Source: QHWT01 sp046726015
GTDB taxonomy: Bacteria; Acidobacteriota; Vicinamibacteria; Vicinamibacterales; 2-12-FULL-66-21
Reading direction: 5' to 3'
NCBI GenBank assembly: GCA_046726015.1
Contig: JBKOZS010000341.1
Span: forward strand, 1 to 37,457
DNA length: 37,457 nt
A model generated the notes under the pieces. It did not search any database. It was not told where the DNA came from and worked only from the letters and a program-made list of their open reading frames with translations. Below, piece by piece: positions 23,511 to 31,774 of this stretch (position 1 is its first letter; the number at the start of each line of letters is the position of its first letter). Position numbers and translations under genes: made by a program.

Positions 23511-25569
23511 CGATGTCCGCGGGGATGCTGACGCCGAAATACTTCAGCACCGTCGGCGCAATGTCGATGATGCGAGGGGCGTCGGTGCCGATCGGGCGGT
23601 TGGACACGAGCACGCCCGAGGTGATCGCGAAGTCGTACCCGCCGTGATCGGCGCTCCATTTCTTCGTGTTCGGATACACGATCCCCTGCGGCGACCCGCC
23701 GAGCGTGGTCTGCCATGAGACGCGGTAGCCTTCGTTCATACCAACCTGCAGCTCCGCGGCGTTCTGCAGGTACTCGCCCGAGTAGATATCGTCCCGTTTG
23801 TAGACGGTGCGGATGATTGGTGTGCCGTCCTCCGGGTCCGTCATCGTCAGCAGCTTCGCGCTCAATTCATCGGCAAGCTGCTTCGCCTCCGCGCCCGGGC
23901 TGACGATGCCCTTGGACTCGCGGCCGCGCAGGTTGAAATAAATCTGGCCGATGCCCATCGCGTACGCACGCGTGCGGCTCCAGTCCACGTTCTCCCAGAA
24001 CGTTCCGCCGCCGAACAGATCGGCGAGCTTCTTGTCGCCCGGCTGTTGTCCCTGCAGCGCCATGTAGCCTTGCTGCACGAGCCAGGTATCGAGGTTGACC
24101 GCCTTCCGCCATGAATGGAACCCGTGGTCCGACACGACAAGGACGGGGACGTCTGGACCGATCCGCTTGACGACCTCGCCAACGAACTCGTCGGCGCGGT
24201 GGTAGACCCGTTCGATCGAGTCGCCGAACTGGGCCGCCAGCTTTGCGTCGTACATCGGATGCTTGGGATCTGTGAGCCGCCACATCATGTGCTGCACGCG
24301 GTCGGTAGACTCGATGACGCCGACGAGCACGTCCCAGTTCTTCGCGTCGATGCGATCGAGGATCACCTTCGCACGATCGTTGAAGGCGACAAAGAGATCG
24401 TCCATGAACGTCTTTTCATCCATGCGATCCTCGTTGAGCGGCCACGTGGCTTCGGCCCATCCGAGCGTGCGGTAGTAGCCGAGACGATTGAACAGATCAC
24501 CAGCGAACCCTTCAGGGTACGAGATGGGCAGCGGCGGATTGTCCGGCTTGAAATTGACGGGCGCCACGTAGAGCTGCAGCTCGTTGCCCGCGTTCATCAG
24601 CAGCATCTGCGTCATGCCGTGCAGCCGCACGAGCATGTTGATCTTGAACGTGAGGTCGAACCACGGCGACCACTTTCCCTCCGTGAGCTTCAGCGTTTGC
24701 CCGGCAATTTCCACGGTCGCCGCCTTCGCGCCGCGGTCCCAGCGGATCGTGAAGGGGACGTGCACGTCCTGCGCGCCCTGGAGCTCGGCGAGCTGTGCGC
24801 GGTCCGTCTCGCTGAGCGTCGGACCCTTGCGGCGGATCGCCTCAATTTTCTGGCGGATGACGGGGTTTGGCGGACCGACGAGTTCGGCATTCGCGACGTC
24901 CCCCTCGAAGACGAGCCGCCGCAGGATGCCGCCCATCTCCGTGTTGCCTTCCTCGTAGCGGCTCAAATCCGTGGCGTAGTACGAGAACGTGCCCATCGTG
25001 CCGCGAATGTCCGGCAGAGGAAGCCCCGACAGCATCTCGCCATTCGGCACTGTTTCGGGCGGGAACGTCACGGGGACCGTGAGAACGCTCGACTGCACGC
25101 CGGCGTTTCCCGCGGTCACCCAGAACGAGGTGCCTCCGCGGATCGACTCGAGCTTTGGCTTCGACGTCGGGATGTAGTCGAACAGGAACGTCGGCGGCGT
25201 CCGCTTGACCATGCCGAGGTCAGGGAGATAGGTCGTCGTATCGCGGACGAGGAAGTCGTAGATATTGTGCTTGCCCGCGTTGACGCCGGTGGCGAACGAG
25301 GCCCAGGCGGTCGGCGATTCGGGCGAATGCGTCGTCGCGAGCGGGAACATCCCACCCCGCTTCGCCAGGGCCGAGAGGTGGGGCAGCTTGCCTTCCTTCA
25401 TCCATCGCTCGACCAGGTGCGGATCCATCCCGTCGAACCCAAGGATGACGAGTTTCTGCTCGTACTTCGACGGCCCGCGACGGACGCTGCCGCTACACGC
25501 GACGAGCACTGCCAGGGCGATGACGAGGCACGCACCGAGAAGTGCGACGGCTCTTACCGCTGAGCGCAT
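23491..25569 (-). CDS. Alkaline-phosphatase-superfamily phosphodiesterase, lipoprotein
   Basis: 692 residues. The N-terminus has a lipobox (LAVLVAC, Cys25), so it should be anchored in the envelope. Type I phosphodiesterase/nucleotide-pyrophosphatase motifs are VILGFDGMDPHL (41-52), SPTAWASFATGVNAGKHN with the probable Thr/Ser nucleophile, ESTDRVQHMMWR, VSDHGFHSW, and SADHGGYD near the end. These supply the two-metal site. It is related to NPP and phosphopentomutase-like enzymes; the substrate is unknown. It begins the operon with the EnvC-like and S41 genes. No Shine-Dalgarno sequence is seen, but a TATAAT box lies 12 bases before ATG, which would give a nearly leaderless mRNA. Confidence 0.87.
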   Translation of the reverse strand: MRSAVRAVALLGACLVIALAVLVACSGSVRRGPSKYEQKLVILGFDGMDPHLVERWMKEGKLPHLSALAKRGGMFPLATTHSPESPTAWASFATGVNAGKHNIYDFLVRDTTTYLPDLGMVKRTPPTFLFDYIPTSKPKLESIRGGTSFWVTAGNAGVQSSVLTVPVTFPPETVPNGEMLSGLPLPDIRGTMGTFSYYATDLSRYEEGNTEMGGILRRLVFEGDVANAELVGPPNPVIRQKIEAIRRKGPTLSETDRAQLAELQGAQDVHVPFTIRWDRGAKAATVEIAGQTLKLTEGKWSPWFDLTFKINMLVRLHGMTQMLLMNAGNELQLYVAPVNFKPDNPPLPISYPEGFAGDLFNRLGYYRTLGWAEATWPLNEDRMDEKTFMDDLFVAFNDRAKVILDRIDAKNWDVLVGVIESTDRVQHMMWRLTDPKHPMYDAKLAAQFGDSIERVYHRADEFVGEVVKRIGPDVPVLVVSDHGFHSWRKAVNLDTWLVQQGYMALQGQQPGDKKLADLFGGGTFWENVDWSRTRAYAMGIGQIYFNLRGRESKGIVSPGAEAKQLADELSAKLLTMTDPEDGTPIIRTVYKRDDIYSGEYLQNAAELQVGMNEGYRVSWQTTLGGSPQGIVYPNTKKWSADHGGYDFAITSGVLVSNRPIGTDAPRIIDIAPTVLKYFGVSIPADIDGKPLF

Positions 25570-25580
25570 GGATTAGGCAA

Positions 25581-25586
25581 ATTATA
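25581..25586 (-). promoter_or_regulatory. TATAAT box upstream of the phosphodiesterase gene
   Basis: A perfect -10 hexamer on the minus strand in the 38-base divergent gap. The last base is 12 bases before the ATG at 25569. The -35 position is weak, so this rests on the -10 alone. Confidence 0.35.
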
Positions 25587-25607
25587 GCGTGTGCTAGGCT
25601 CGATTTC

Positions 25608-26069
25608 GTGCGCGCGCTCGGAATCGATTACGGCGAGCGGCGGATCGGCCTGGCGCTGTCCGACGCGACCGGATTGATCGCGTCGCCGTGGAAGACGGTT
25701 CCCAACGATGCGAATGTCGGTAAGGCGGCCCGCCGTCTCGCGGACGAGATCGAGGCGTTGCAGCGTGATGAACGGGGCCTCGGGACGATCGTACTCGGGC
25801 TGCCGCGGCGTCTCAGCGGCGAACCCAACGCGCAGACCGCCCGCGTCGAAAAGCTGGCAGAGCTGCTCCGCCCCATGATCGTGATCCCGATTACGTTTCA
25901 GGACGAGCGGCTGACCAGTCACGAGGCCGACGAGCGCCTGGCCACGCGGGAGCGCAACTGGCGGCGCCGAAAAGCCCAGGTTGATGCGGTGGCGGCGGCG
26001 ATCATTTTGCAGGATTACCTCGACAGCCGGCCGCGTCCGGTGGCTGTCGAGGAGACCGACCCACAGTGA
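25608..26069 (+). CDS. ruvX: RuvX/YqgF-family RNase H-fold nuclease (putative Holliday junction resolvase)
   Basis: 153 residues from GTG 25608. The opening RALGIDYGERRIGLALSD (Asp7) is the family signature; the 22 codons open upstream overlap the divergent promoter region. GLPRRLSGEPNAQTARVEKL, FQDERLTSHEADERL and VDAVAAAIILQDYLD complete the catalytic pattern. YqgF proteins are implicated in 16S rRNA 5'-end maturation and possibly recombination. It overlaps mltG as GTGA; ruvX-mltG adjacency is common. Confidence 0.95.
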   Translation: MRALGIDYGERRIGLALSDATGLIASPWKTVPNDANVGKAARRLADEIEALQRDERGLGTIVLGLPRRLSGEPNAQTARVEKLAELLRPMIVIPITFQDERLTSHEADERLATRERNWRRRKAQVDAVAAAIILQDYLDSRPRPVAVEETDPQ

Positions 26070-27109
26070 AACGATTTGCGGCGTTCGTCTTCATTCTCAT
26101 CCTCGCGGCTGCTGCCGCCGGGGCGTGGCTGTACATCGGTGTCAGCCGCCCATATAAAGGTTACGACGGGCCCGAGCAGTTCGTGGATATTCCCCCGGGC
26201 GCGGGACCGAGTTCGATCGGCCGGCGGCTTGTCGACGCCGGGGTCGTTCGGGATATCAACAGCTTCAGGCTTGCCGTGTGGCTGTCGCGGCAGGGCCGGC
26301 GGCTCCAGGCGGGAGAGTATCGGTTCGATCGGCCTGTCTCGACACGGGAAGTGGTCGAGAAGATCGCGCGTGGCGAGGTGTACGTCCAGCCGATCACGTT
26401 CCGCGAGGGGCTCTCCATCAAGCAGATGGCGGAGCTCTACGAAAGCAAGGGCTTCGGCACCGCCGCCTCGTTCATGCGCGCGGCGAAGAATGTCGATCTC
26501 GTGCGCGCTCTCGATCCGCAGGCCCACGATCTCGAAGGGTATTTATTTCCGGATACGTACTCCCTTCCGCGCAAGGCCACTGCCGAGCAGCTCGTTGGGC
26601 GGATGGTCGCGGGCTTCGAGAAAGCGTTGACCGACGACATCCGCACTCAGGCCGCCGCGCGGGGACTTGGCCTCCGCGAGCTTGTCACGCTCGCGTCGAT
26701 CGTGGAAAAGGAGACGGGCAATCCGGCGGAGCGCCCGCTCGTTGCCGCGGTCTATTCGAACCGTCTGAAGATCGGGATGGGGTTGCAGTGCGATCCAACC
26801 GTCATTTACGCGCTCGATCGATCCGGCCGATACACCGGCAACCTGACGCGTGAGGATCTCCGCTACGACTCGCCCTACAACACCTACAGATATGCCGGCC
26901 TGCCGCCGGGACCGATCGCATCACCCGGGCGGGCTTCGCTGGCTGCCGCAGCCGCGCCGGCAGACGTGCCCTACATCTATTTCGTCAGCCGCAACGACGG
27001 GTCGCACGCGTTCGCGACCACGCTCGACGAACACAACCGCAACGTCCAGCAGTATCAGCGCCAGTACTTCATCGACAGACGCCGCGAGACTGGACCAACC
27101 TCCCACTAG
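26066..27109 (+). CDS. mltG: Endolytic murein transglycosylase MltG
   Basis: 347 residues anchored by one N-terminal helix (FAAFVFILILAAAAAGAWLY). MltG cuts nascent glycan strands at the inner membrane and helps set their length. A LysM-like lead (about 35-105) precedes the YceG core with LEGYLFPDTY (156-165), LASIVEKETG with Glu214 as the expected catalytic residue, AAVYSNRLKIGMGLQCDPTV and the closing SPYNTYRYAGLPPGPIASPG. The start GTG overlaps ruvX by four bases. A weak hairpin (AGTAGC/GCTACT, near 27118-27135) follows the stop. Confidence 0.96.
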   Translation: MKRFAAFVFILILAAAAAGAWLYIGVSRPYKGYDGPEQFVDIPPGAGPSSIGRRLVDAGVVRDINSFRLAVWLSRQGRRLQAGEYRFDRPVSTREVVEKIARGEVYVQPITFREGLSIKQMAELYESKGFGTAASFMRAAKNVDLVRALDPQAHDLEGYLFPDTYSLPRKATAEQLVGRMVAGFEKALTDDIRTQAAARGLGLRELVTLASIVEKETGNPAERPLVAAVYSNRLKIGMGLQCDPTVIYALDRSGRYTGNLTREDLRYDSPYNTYRYAGLPPGPIASPGRASLAAAAAPADVPYIYFVSRNDGSHAFATTLDEHNRNVQQYQRQYFIDRRRETGPTSH

Positions 27110-27175
27110 CACTGGTAGTAGCGGCGGCGCTACTGCTACATTCGCGTGATCGACGCCATCGGTACGGGAGGACCA

Positions 27176-29896
27176 GTGGCAGCTTTCAGGCTCTGCACAA
27201 GTGTGTGCCTCGCGCTGTGCGCGGTCGCGCAGATCGCGCATGCGGCGATTACGCTGCGCGGCGCCGTCCGTGATTCGTCTGGCGCGCCGGTCGCCGGCGC
27301 GACAATTGTGCTGGCAACCGCGGAGCGCGCCGGCATCACGATGGCGCGCAGCGATGCGCAGGGTCGGTTCGCGCTCGATGCGCCTGCCGCCGGCAACTAC
27401 CTCGTGATCGTCACGGCGCCGGGTTTCCAGGAAGCGCGGCGCTCGGTTCTCGTCTCCGATTCTGGGTCCGATTCCCTCGACATCACGCTGTCGGTTCGCA
27501 GCATGAGCGAAGAGGTGACGGTCACGGCCGCACCAGCGCTCGCGCAGGATGTCCGCATCGCCGGACAGCCCGTGAACGTAATCGGTGCGTTGGAGATCCA
27601 GGAACGTGTGAAGACCGTCGTCGCTGAGGCCGTCGAGGGAGAAACCGGCGTGCACCTGCAGCGCACGAGCCCGACGATGGCAGGCGTCTTCGTTCGCGGC
27701 TTGACCGGCAACAAGGTCAACGTGTTTCTCGATGGCATCCGCTACTCGAACGGCGCCCAGCGCGGCGGCGTGAACACGTTCCTCGATTTGATCGAGCCTG
27801 AGTCGCTGGAATCGATTGAAGTGCTGCGTGGACCGTCGAGCGCACAGTACGGCAGCGACGCGCTGGGCGGGAGCGTTCACTTCCTCACCCGTATTCCGAC
27901 GCTGGCTGCCGGGGCGCAACCGGAGTGGAGCGGATCGTTTGGCGTGTACGGCAGCACCGGACACAGGCACGCCGGCGCCGAGGCGTTTGGCGCCTACTCG
28001 GGACAGAACGTTGGATTGACGTTCAGTGGCGCGGGACGCTGCACGGGGCGGATTCGTCCAGGCGGTGGGATTGATTCCCATGCGGCGGTGACGCGCTTCC
28101 TGGGCGTGCGGTCGGACGTGCTGATGGACGATCGCCTGCCTTCTACCGGGTTCGGGCAGGGAGGCGGATCCGTGCGCGCACACTGGGGACTCGCGCCGGA
28201 TACGCGGATCATTGCGTCGTACGCACGGACGCACCAGGACGGCGGCGACCGCTACGACCAGTTGCTGGGCGGCGATGGCAACCTGATCGCCGAGCTCAAC
28301 GATCTCTCGCTTGATTTCGCGTCGGTGCGGCTCGAACACCTGGGGATGCGCTTTGCAGATCACCTGTCGCTGACGTACTCGTTGAATAGCCAACGCGAGG
28401 AACGCGTCAACCAGGGCGGCAACGGCAATCCCACAGCGACTATCGGTCACGAACCGGAGCGCACGACGGCCAATGGTGTGCAGGCGATCGCAACGAAGCA
28501 GATCTCTCCACGGCAGTCCATCACCGCGGGTGGTGACGTGTACTTCGAGTCAGTGTCGTCGGTCGCATTCAACGTGAATCCGACGACCGGCGCCGTCTCT
28601 CCGCGACGGCCGCGCGTGCCAGACGAGGCCACGTTCACGCAGGGCGGCGCATTCGTGCAAACGACATTCGATCTGTTGCCCGACCGCCTGCGTGCGATTG
28701 GTGCGTTCCGTTACGGAGGGGTTGCGTATCGCGCGTCCGCATCGGACAGCCCCGTCGTCAACGGCGCACCGCTGTGGCCTGACGACTCGCTGAATGCCGC
28801 GAGCCCCACCTTCCGCGCGAGCGTCGTTGCGATGCCCGACGAGGCCTGGACGTTCTTTGGATCCGTCAGCCGCGGATTCCGCGCGCCGCACATCACCGAT
28901 CTCGGTACGCTGGGCCTGACCGGATCGGGATTCGAGGTTGCCGCGCCCGACGTCGAAGGCCTTGGCGCGTTCGTCGGCAGCACTGCCGATGCCGAAGCGG
29001 TTTCCACCGGCGCGCCTGTGGAGCAGGTCACCGCGGAGACGAGCCTGCAGTTCGAAGCCTCGGCCGGGTATCGCCACCCGCGATGGCGCGCGGATCTGAC
29101 GTGGTTCGTCAACACGATTGACGGCAATATCCAGAAACAGGCGCTGATACTTCCCGCGGGGGCCGTGGGCCTGACCCTCGGGGGACAACCGATCGTGGCG
29201 CAGACCGCGAATGGCGCAGTGTTCGTACCTGCTGCTCCCACGACGCCCGTGCTCGTCCGCGCCAATTTCGATCGCGCGCGCATCTGGGGCGTCGAGCACG
29301 CGGGGCAGTTCACCGTGGCGAACCCGCTGTCGATCCGGACGGTCTTCACGTATCTGCGCGCACGAGACACGACCACGGATCTGCCGCCGAACATCGAAGG
29401 GGGCACGCCAGCGGCGGAGGCGTACATCATGGCGCGGTGGCAGACGCCAGGCGCGCGCTGGTGGATCGAGCCTTACGCACACGTCGCGTGGACGCAGACG
29501 CACCTGTCGTCGCTCGATCTCGGCGATCGCCGGACCGGCGCGGGACGAACGCGCGCCAGCATCCGGGCGTTCTTTCAGAACGGCGCACGCGCGCGCGGAT
29601 GGATCGGTCCGGGTGCGGATAACGCGCCTGGAACGGCGGACGATGTGCTGATTGCTACCGGCGAGACGCTCGCGCAGATCCAGGATCGCGTGCTTGGCGT
29701 AGGCGTGAACTCCTCGTCACTGTTCACCGAGGTGCCCGGGTACGCGACCGCCGGCATCCGCGCCGGCCTCACCGCAGGCCGTCATCAGGTGACGTTGCAT
29801 CTCGACAATCTCACCGACAAGAACTATCGAGGGATCGGCTGGGGAGTGGATGCGCCAGGCCGTGGCGTTGCGGTGCGGTACCTCGTGCGGTTCTGA
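27176..29896 (+). CDS. TonB-dependent outer-membrane receptor with carboxypeptidase-regulatory-like N-domain
   Basis: 906 residues. GTG 27176 has GGGAGGA just upstream and yields the signal peptide AAFRLCTSVCLALCAVAQIAHA; GTG 27146 is also in frame but poorly placed. After the signal comes a beta-sandwich (about 25-115: TLRGAVRDSSGAPVAGATIV, AGNYLVIVTAPGF), a TonB-box-like EEVTVTAA, the plug (about 125-235, with VFVRGLTG and VFLDGIRYSNGAQRG) and ESIEVLRGPSSAQYGSDALG, then a barrel ending in YLVRF with terminal Phe. It imports an unidentified ligand. SusD-like or ABC partners are not adjacent and no riboswitch fits in the short gap. Confidence 0.95.
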   Translation: MAAFRLCTSVCLALCAVAQIAHAAITLRGAVRDSSGAPVAGATIVLATAERAGITMARSDAQGRFALDAPAAGNYLVIVTAPGFQEARRSVLVSDSGSDSLDITLSVRSMSEEVTVTAAPALAQDVRIAGQPVNVIGALEIQERVKTVVAEAVEGETGVHLQRTSPTMAGVFVRGLTGNKVNVFLDGIRYSNGAQRGGVNTFLDLIEPESLESIEVLRGPSSAQYGSDALGGSVHFLTRIPTLAAGAQPEWSGSFGVYGSTGHRHAGAEAFGAYSGQNVGLTFSGAGRCTGRIRPGGGIDSHAAVTRFLGVRSDVLMDDRLPSTGFGQGGGSVRAHWGLAPDTRIIASYARTHQDGGDRYDQLLGGDGNLIAELNDLSLDFASVRLEHLGMRFADHLSLTYSLNSQREERVNQGGNGNPTATIGHEPERTTANGVQAIATKQISPRQSITAGGDVYFESVSSVAFNVNPTTGAVSPRRPRVPDEATFTQGGAFVQTTFDLLPDRLRAIGAFRYGGVAYRASASDSPVVNGAPLWPDDSLNAASPTFRASVVAMPDEAWTFFGSVSRGFRAPHITDLGTLGLTGSGFEVAAPDVEGLGAFVGSTADAEAVSTGAPVEQVTAETSLQFEASAGYRHPRWRADLTWFVNTIDGNIQKQALILPAGAVGLTLGGQPIVAQTANGAVFVPAAPTTPVLVRANFDRARIWGVEHAGQFTVANPLSIRTVFTYLRARDTTTDLPPNIEGGTPAAEAYIMARWQTPGARWWIEPYAHVAWTQTHLSSLDLGDRRTGAGRTRASIRAFFQNGARARGWIGPGADNAPGTADDVLIATGETLAQIQDRVLGVGVNSSSLFTEVPGYATAGIRAGLTAGRHQVTLHLDNLTDKNYRGIGWGVDAPGRGVAVRYLVRF

Positions 29897-29902
29897 TCTT
29901 AG

Positions 29903-29923
29903 TCGAGGGGCTTCGCCCCTCGA
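29903..29923. terminator. Perfect 9-bp hairpin after the TonB receptor gene
   Basis: TCGAGGGGC and GCCCCTCGA pair perfectly around a TTC loop, six bases past the receptor stop. Being symmetric, it could serve both the receptor (plus) and nadK (minus). No clear U-tract follows on either strand. The bases up to about 30030 are further GC-rich, Ser/Arg-like low-complexity sequence with short inverted words. Confidence 0.5.
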
Positions 29924-30034
29924 ACTCCCCTACACGCTCGCTCGCGAGGGCCCCGTGCCCCGCTCCGCTCGCGTGGCTCGCTCGCTTTGCGAGCTCGCTG
30001 CGCCCTGAAACCGTTAGCGCTTCGCGCCCGGTCG

Positions 30035-30076
30035 TCGAATCTCGAATCTCGGACCACGGCGCGCCTCGCGCCTCGC
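30035..30076. repeat. Six consecutive heptamers between receptor and nadK
   Basis: The stretch reads as 7-base units: TCGAATC twice, TCGGACC, ACGGCGC and GCCTCGC twice. It lies just past the nadK stop (30078) and shares the 7-base period of the arrays at 20902 and 31001. Confidence 0.7.
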
Positions 30077-30077
30077 G

Positions 30078-30962
30078 TCAGGTCGTGCTCCCGCCCCACC
30101 GCAGCTTGCTTCGCAGAACCTCGAAATACGTCCGGTTCGCGGCTTTGATGAGCCTCAGTGGCCGCGGCGCGCAACGCACGCTGACGCAATCGCTCGACTG
30201 CAGCGAAAACCCGGACTGCCCGTCGAAGGTGACGAACACCTCGCTGTTCGAGTCCATGATGGGCCGCACGTGAACGTCCGATTTACCGGAGATCACGACG
30301 GGGCGATTCGACAGCGTGTGCGGTGCGATTGGCGTCAGCAGCATCGCGTCGAGCGCCGGGTGCACGATCGGTCCGCCGGCCGCGAGATTGTAGGCTGTCG
30401 AACCAGTAGGACTGGCGATGATCAGGCCATCGGCGCGCACGCGCATGACCTGCTCGTCCCCGACCGTCACCGAGATCTCGACGATGCGCGAAAGCGCACC
30501 CTTGGTGACGACGATGTCGTTCAAGACCGAGTGCTCCGAGTACGGCTGATTCTCGCGCATCGTCCGCGCGACCAGCATCATGCGCGAATCGATCTCCGCG
30601 GTGCCGGCGAGCGTCGACTCCAGCGCGTCGTGCAGCTCGGGGAGCGTGATCTCGGTCAGGAATCCAAGGCTCCCGAAATTGACGCCGAGGATTGGCACAT
30701 CGGTGCCGGCCTGGGCAATCCGGCCAGCCATGCCGATGAGCGTGCCGTCGCCGCCGAGGATCACGATCAGATCGCACGCCTTTGGCAGTTCGTCTCGCGT
30801 GCTCGTCGGTCGGCCCGGTGGAAGACCCACGAGCTTCGCGGTCTCGACCTCGAACAGCGCACGCACGTCGCGTGCTTCCAGCCAGCCCGCCAGTTCCGCA
30901 AGGATGTTGGCTGCCGCATCGAGGCCGCGCTTGGCGACCAATCCCACTCGGCTGATTGCCAT
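30078..30962 (-). CDS. nadK: NAD kinase
   Basis: 294 residues. NAD kinase phosphorylates NAD to NADP in the cytoplasm. Diagnostic motifs are VILGGDGTLIGMAG (68-80), LGVNFGSLGFLTEI, the NE/D segment SVLNDIVVTKG and the glycine-rich RADGLIIASPTGSTAYNLAA. The start ATG shares one base with the tlyA stop (TAATG). tlyA-nadK adjacency is widespread. It is last in the minus-strand operon headed by hsp20. Confidence 0.96.
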   Translation of the reverse strand: MAISRVGLVAKRGLDAAANILAELAGWLEARDVRALFEVETAKLVGLPPGRPTSTRDELPKACDLIVILGGDGTLIGMAGRIAQAGTDVPILGVNFGSLGFLTEITLPELHDALESTLAGTAEIDSRMMLVARTMRENQPYSEHSVLNDIVVTKGALSRIVEISVTVGDEQVMRVRADGLIIASPTGSTAYNLAAGGPIVHPALDAMLLTPIAPHTLSNRPVVISGKSDVHVRPIMDSNSEVFVTFDGQSGFSLQSSDCVSVRCAPRPLRLIKAANRTYFEVLRSKLRWGGSTT

Positions 30963-31774
30963 TAGTCGGGGGCAGCTGGACGCAGGACAGAGGACGGACC
31001 GAGGTTCGAGGTTCGAGGTCCGAGGTCCGGGCTTCGTCGGAGGTGGAGAAAGAACTCGCGGTTGCCTTCGGCGCCGGCAATGGGGGAATCGGTCGCGGCC
31101 ACGCGTCTCAATCCTAGCGCATCGGCCGCGCGGACGACCTCCTCGACCACTCGCGCCTGCACGGCGGGGTCGCGCACGAGGCCCCCCTTGCCAACCTCGT
31201 CACGTCCCGCCTCGAACTGCGGTTTGACCAGCGCGACGAGATCGCCTGACGGCACGAGCAGGGGAGCGATGGCCGGCAGCACCTGCCGCAGCGAGATGAA
31301 CGACAGGTCCATCGTGATGATGTCGAATGCGCGGGCCTGGTCCGGCAACTGATCGGGGGTCAGCGCGCGGGCGTTCACGCGCTCGATGACGATGACCCGT
31401 GCGTCGTTCCGCAGCTTCCAGTCGAGTTGTCCGTGGCCGACGTCGAGTGCGACCACCCGCCGGGCGCCGCGCCGAAGGAGCACGTCGGTGAACCCGCCCG
31501 TCGATGCGCCCACGTCGAGTGCGAGGCGGCCGTCAACCGGGATGCCGAACGCGTCAAGCGCGTGCGCGAGTTTCACGCCGCCGCGGCCGACGTAAGGATG
31601 GTCGGGCTCGGTGAGGGACAGCTCGGCGTCGGCCGCGATGTTCGCTCCAGCCTTCGAGACGACCTGGCCGTTGACGCGCACCTGGCCGGCCAGGATCAGC
31701 GCGCGCGCCCGCTCTCGCGAGGGTGCGAGGCCCTTGTCGACGACCGCGACATCGAGTCGTGTCTTGTCCTTCAA
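30962..31774 (-). CDS. tlyA: TlyA-family rRNA 2'-O-methyltransferase (S4 plus FtsJ-like)
   Basis: 270 residues from TTG 31774, which overlaps the ispA stop as TTGA; the frame stays open to 31864 but only mirrors ispA. An N-terminal S4 RNA-binding domain (1-60) precedes an FtsJ-type fold with Lys68 (GRGGVKLAHAL), SAM loop DVGASTGGFTD (87-97), Asp156 (MDLSFISL) and Lys184 (VKPQFEAG). TlyA methylates ribose in 16S and 23S rRNA and affects capreomycin sensitivity in mycobacteria. The last 20 or so residues (PDLGPRTSNLGPSS...) are translated heptamer repeats, not family sequence. Confidence 0.93.
   Translation of the reverse strand: MKDKTRLDVAVVDKGLAPSRERARALILAGQVRVNGQVVSKAGANIAADAELSLTEPDHPYVGRGGVKLAHALDAFGIPVDGRLALDVGASTGGFTDVLLRRGARRVVALDVGHGQLDWKLRNDARVIVIERVNARALTPDQLPDQARAFDIITMDLSFISLRQVLPAIAPLLVPSGDLVALVKPQFEAGRDEVGKGGLVRDPAVQARVVEEVVRAADALGLRRVAATDSPIAGAEGNREFFLHLRRSPDLGPRTSNLGPSSVLRPAAPD
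31001..31035. repeat. Heptamer array within the 3' end of tlyA
   Basis: Five 7-base units in a row: GAGGTTC twice, GAGGTCC twice and GGGCTTC. The tlyA frame reads through them to its stop, giving a Pro/Ser/Leu-rich tail. Confidence 0.85.

Noticed and set aside
24115..25563. 482-codon plus-strand frame
   Set aside because: Antisense shadow of the phosphodiesterase lipoprotein gene, which has all metal-binding motifs.
27110..27175. Cobalamin or other riboswitch before the TonB receptor
   Set aside because: Only 66 bases separate mltG and the receptor, too short for a cobalamin riboswitch, and no B12-box word is present.
26921..28450. 509-codon minus-strand frame
   Set aside because: Antisense to mltG and the TonB receptor, both with clear motifs.
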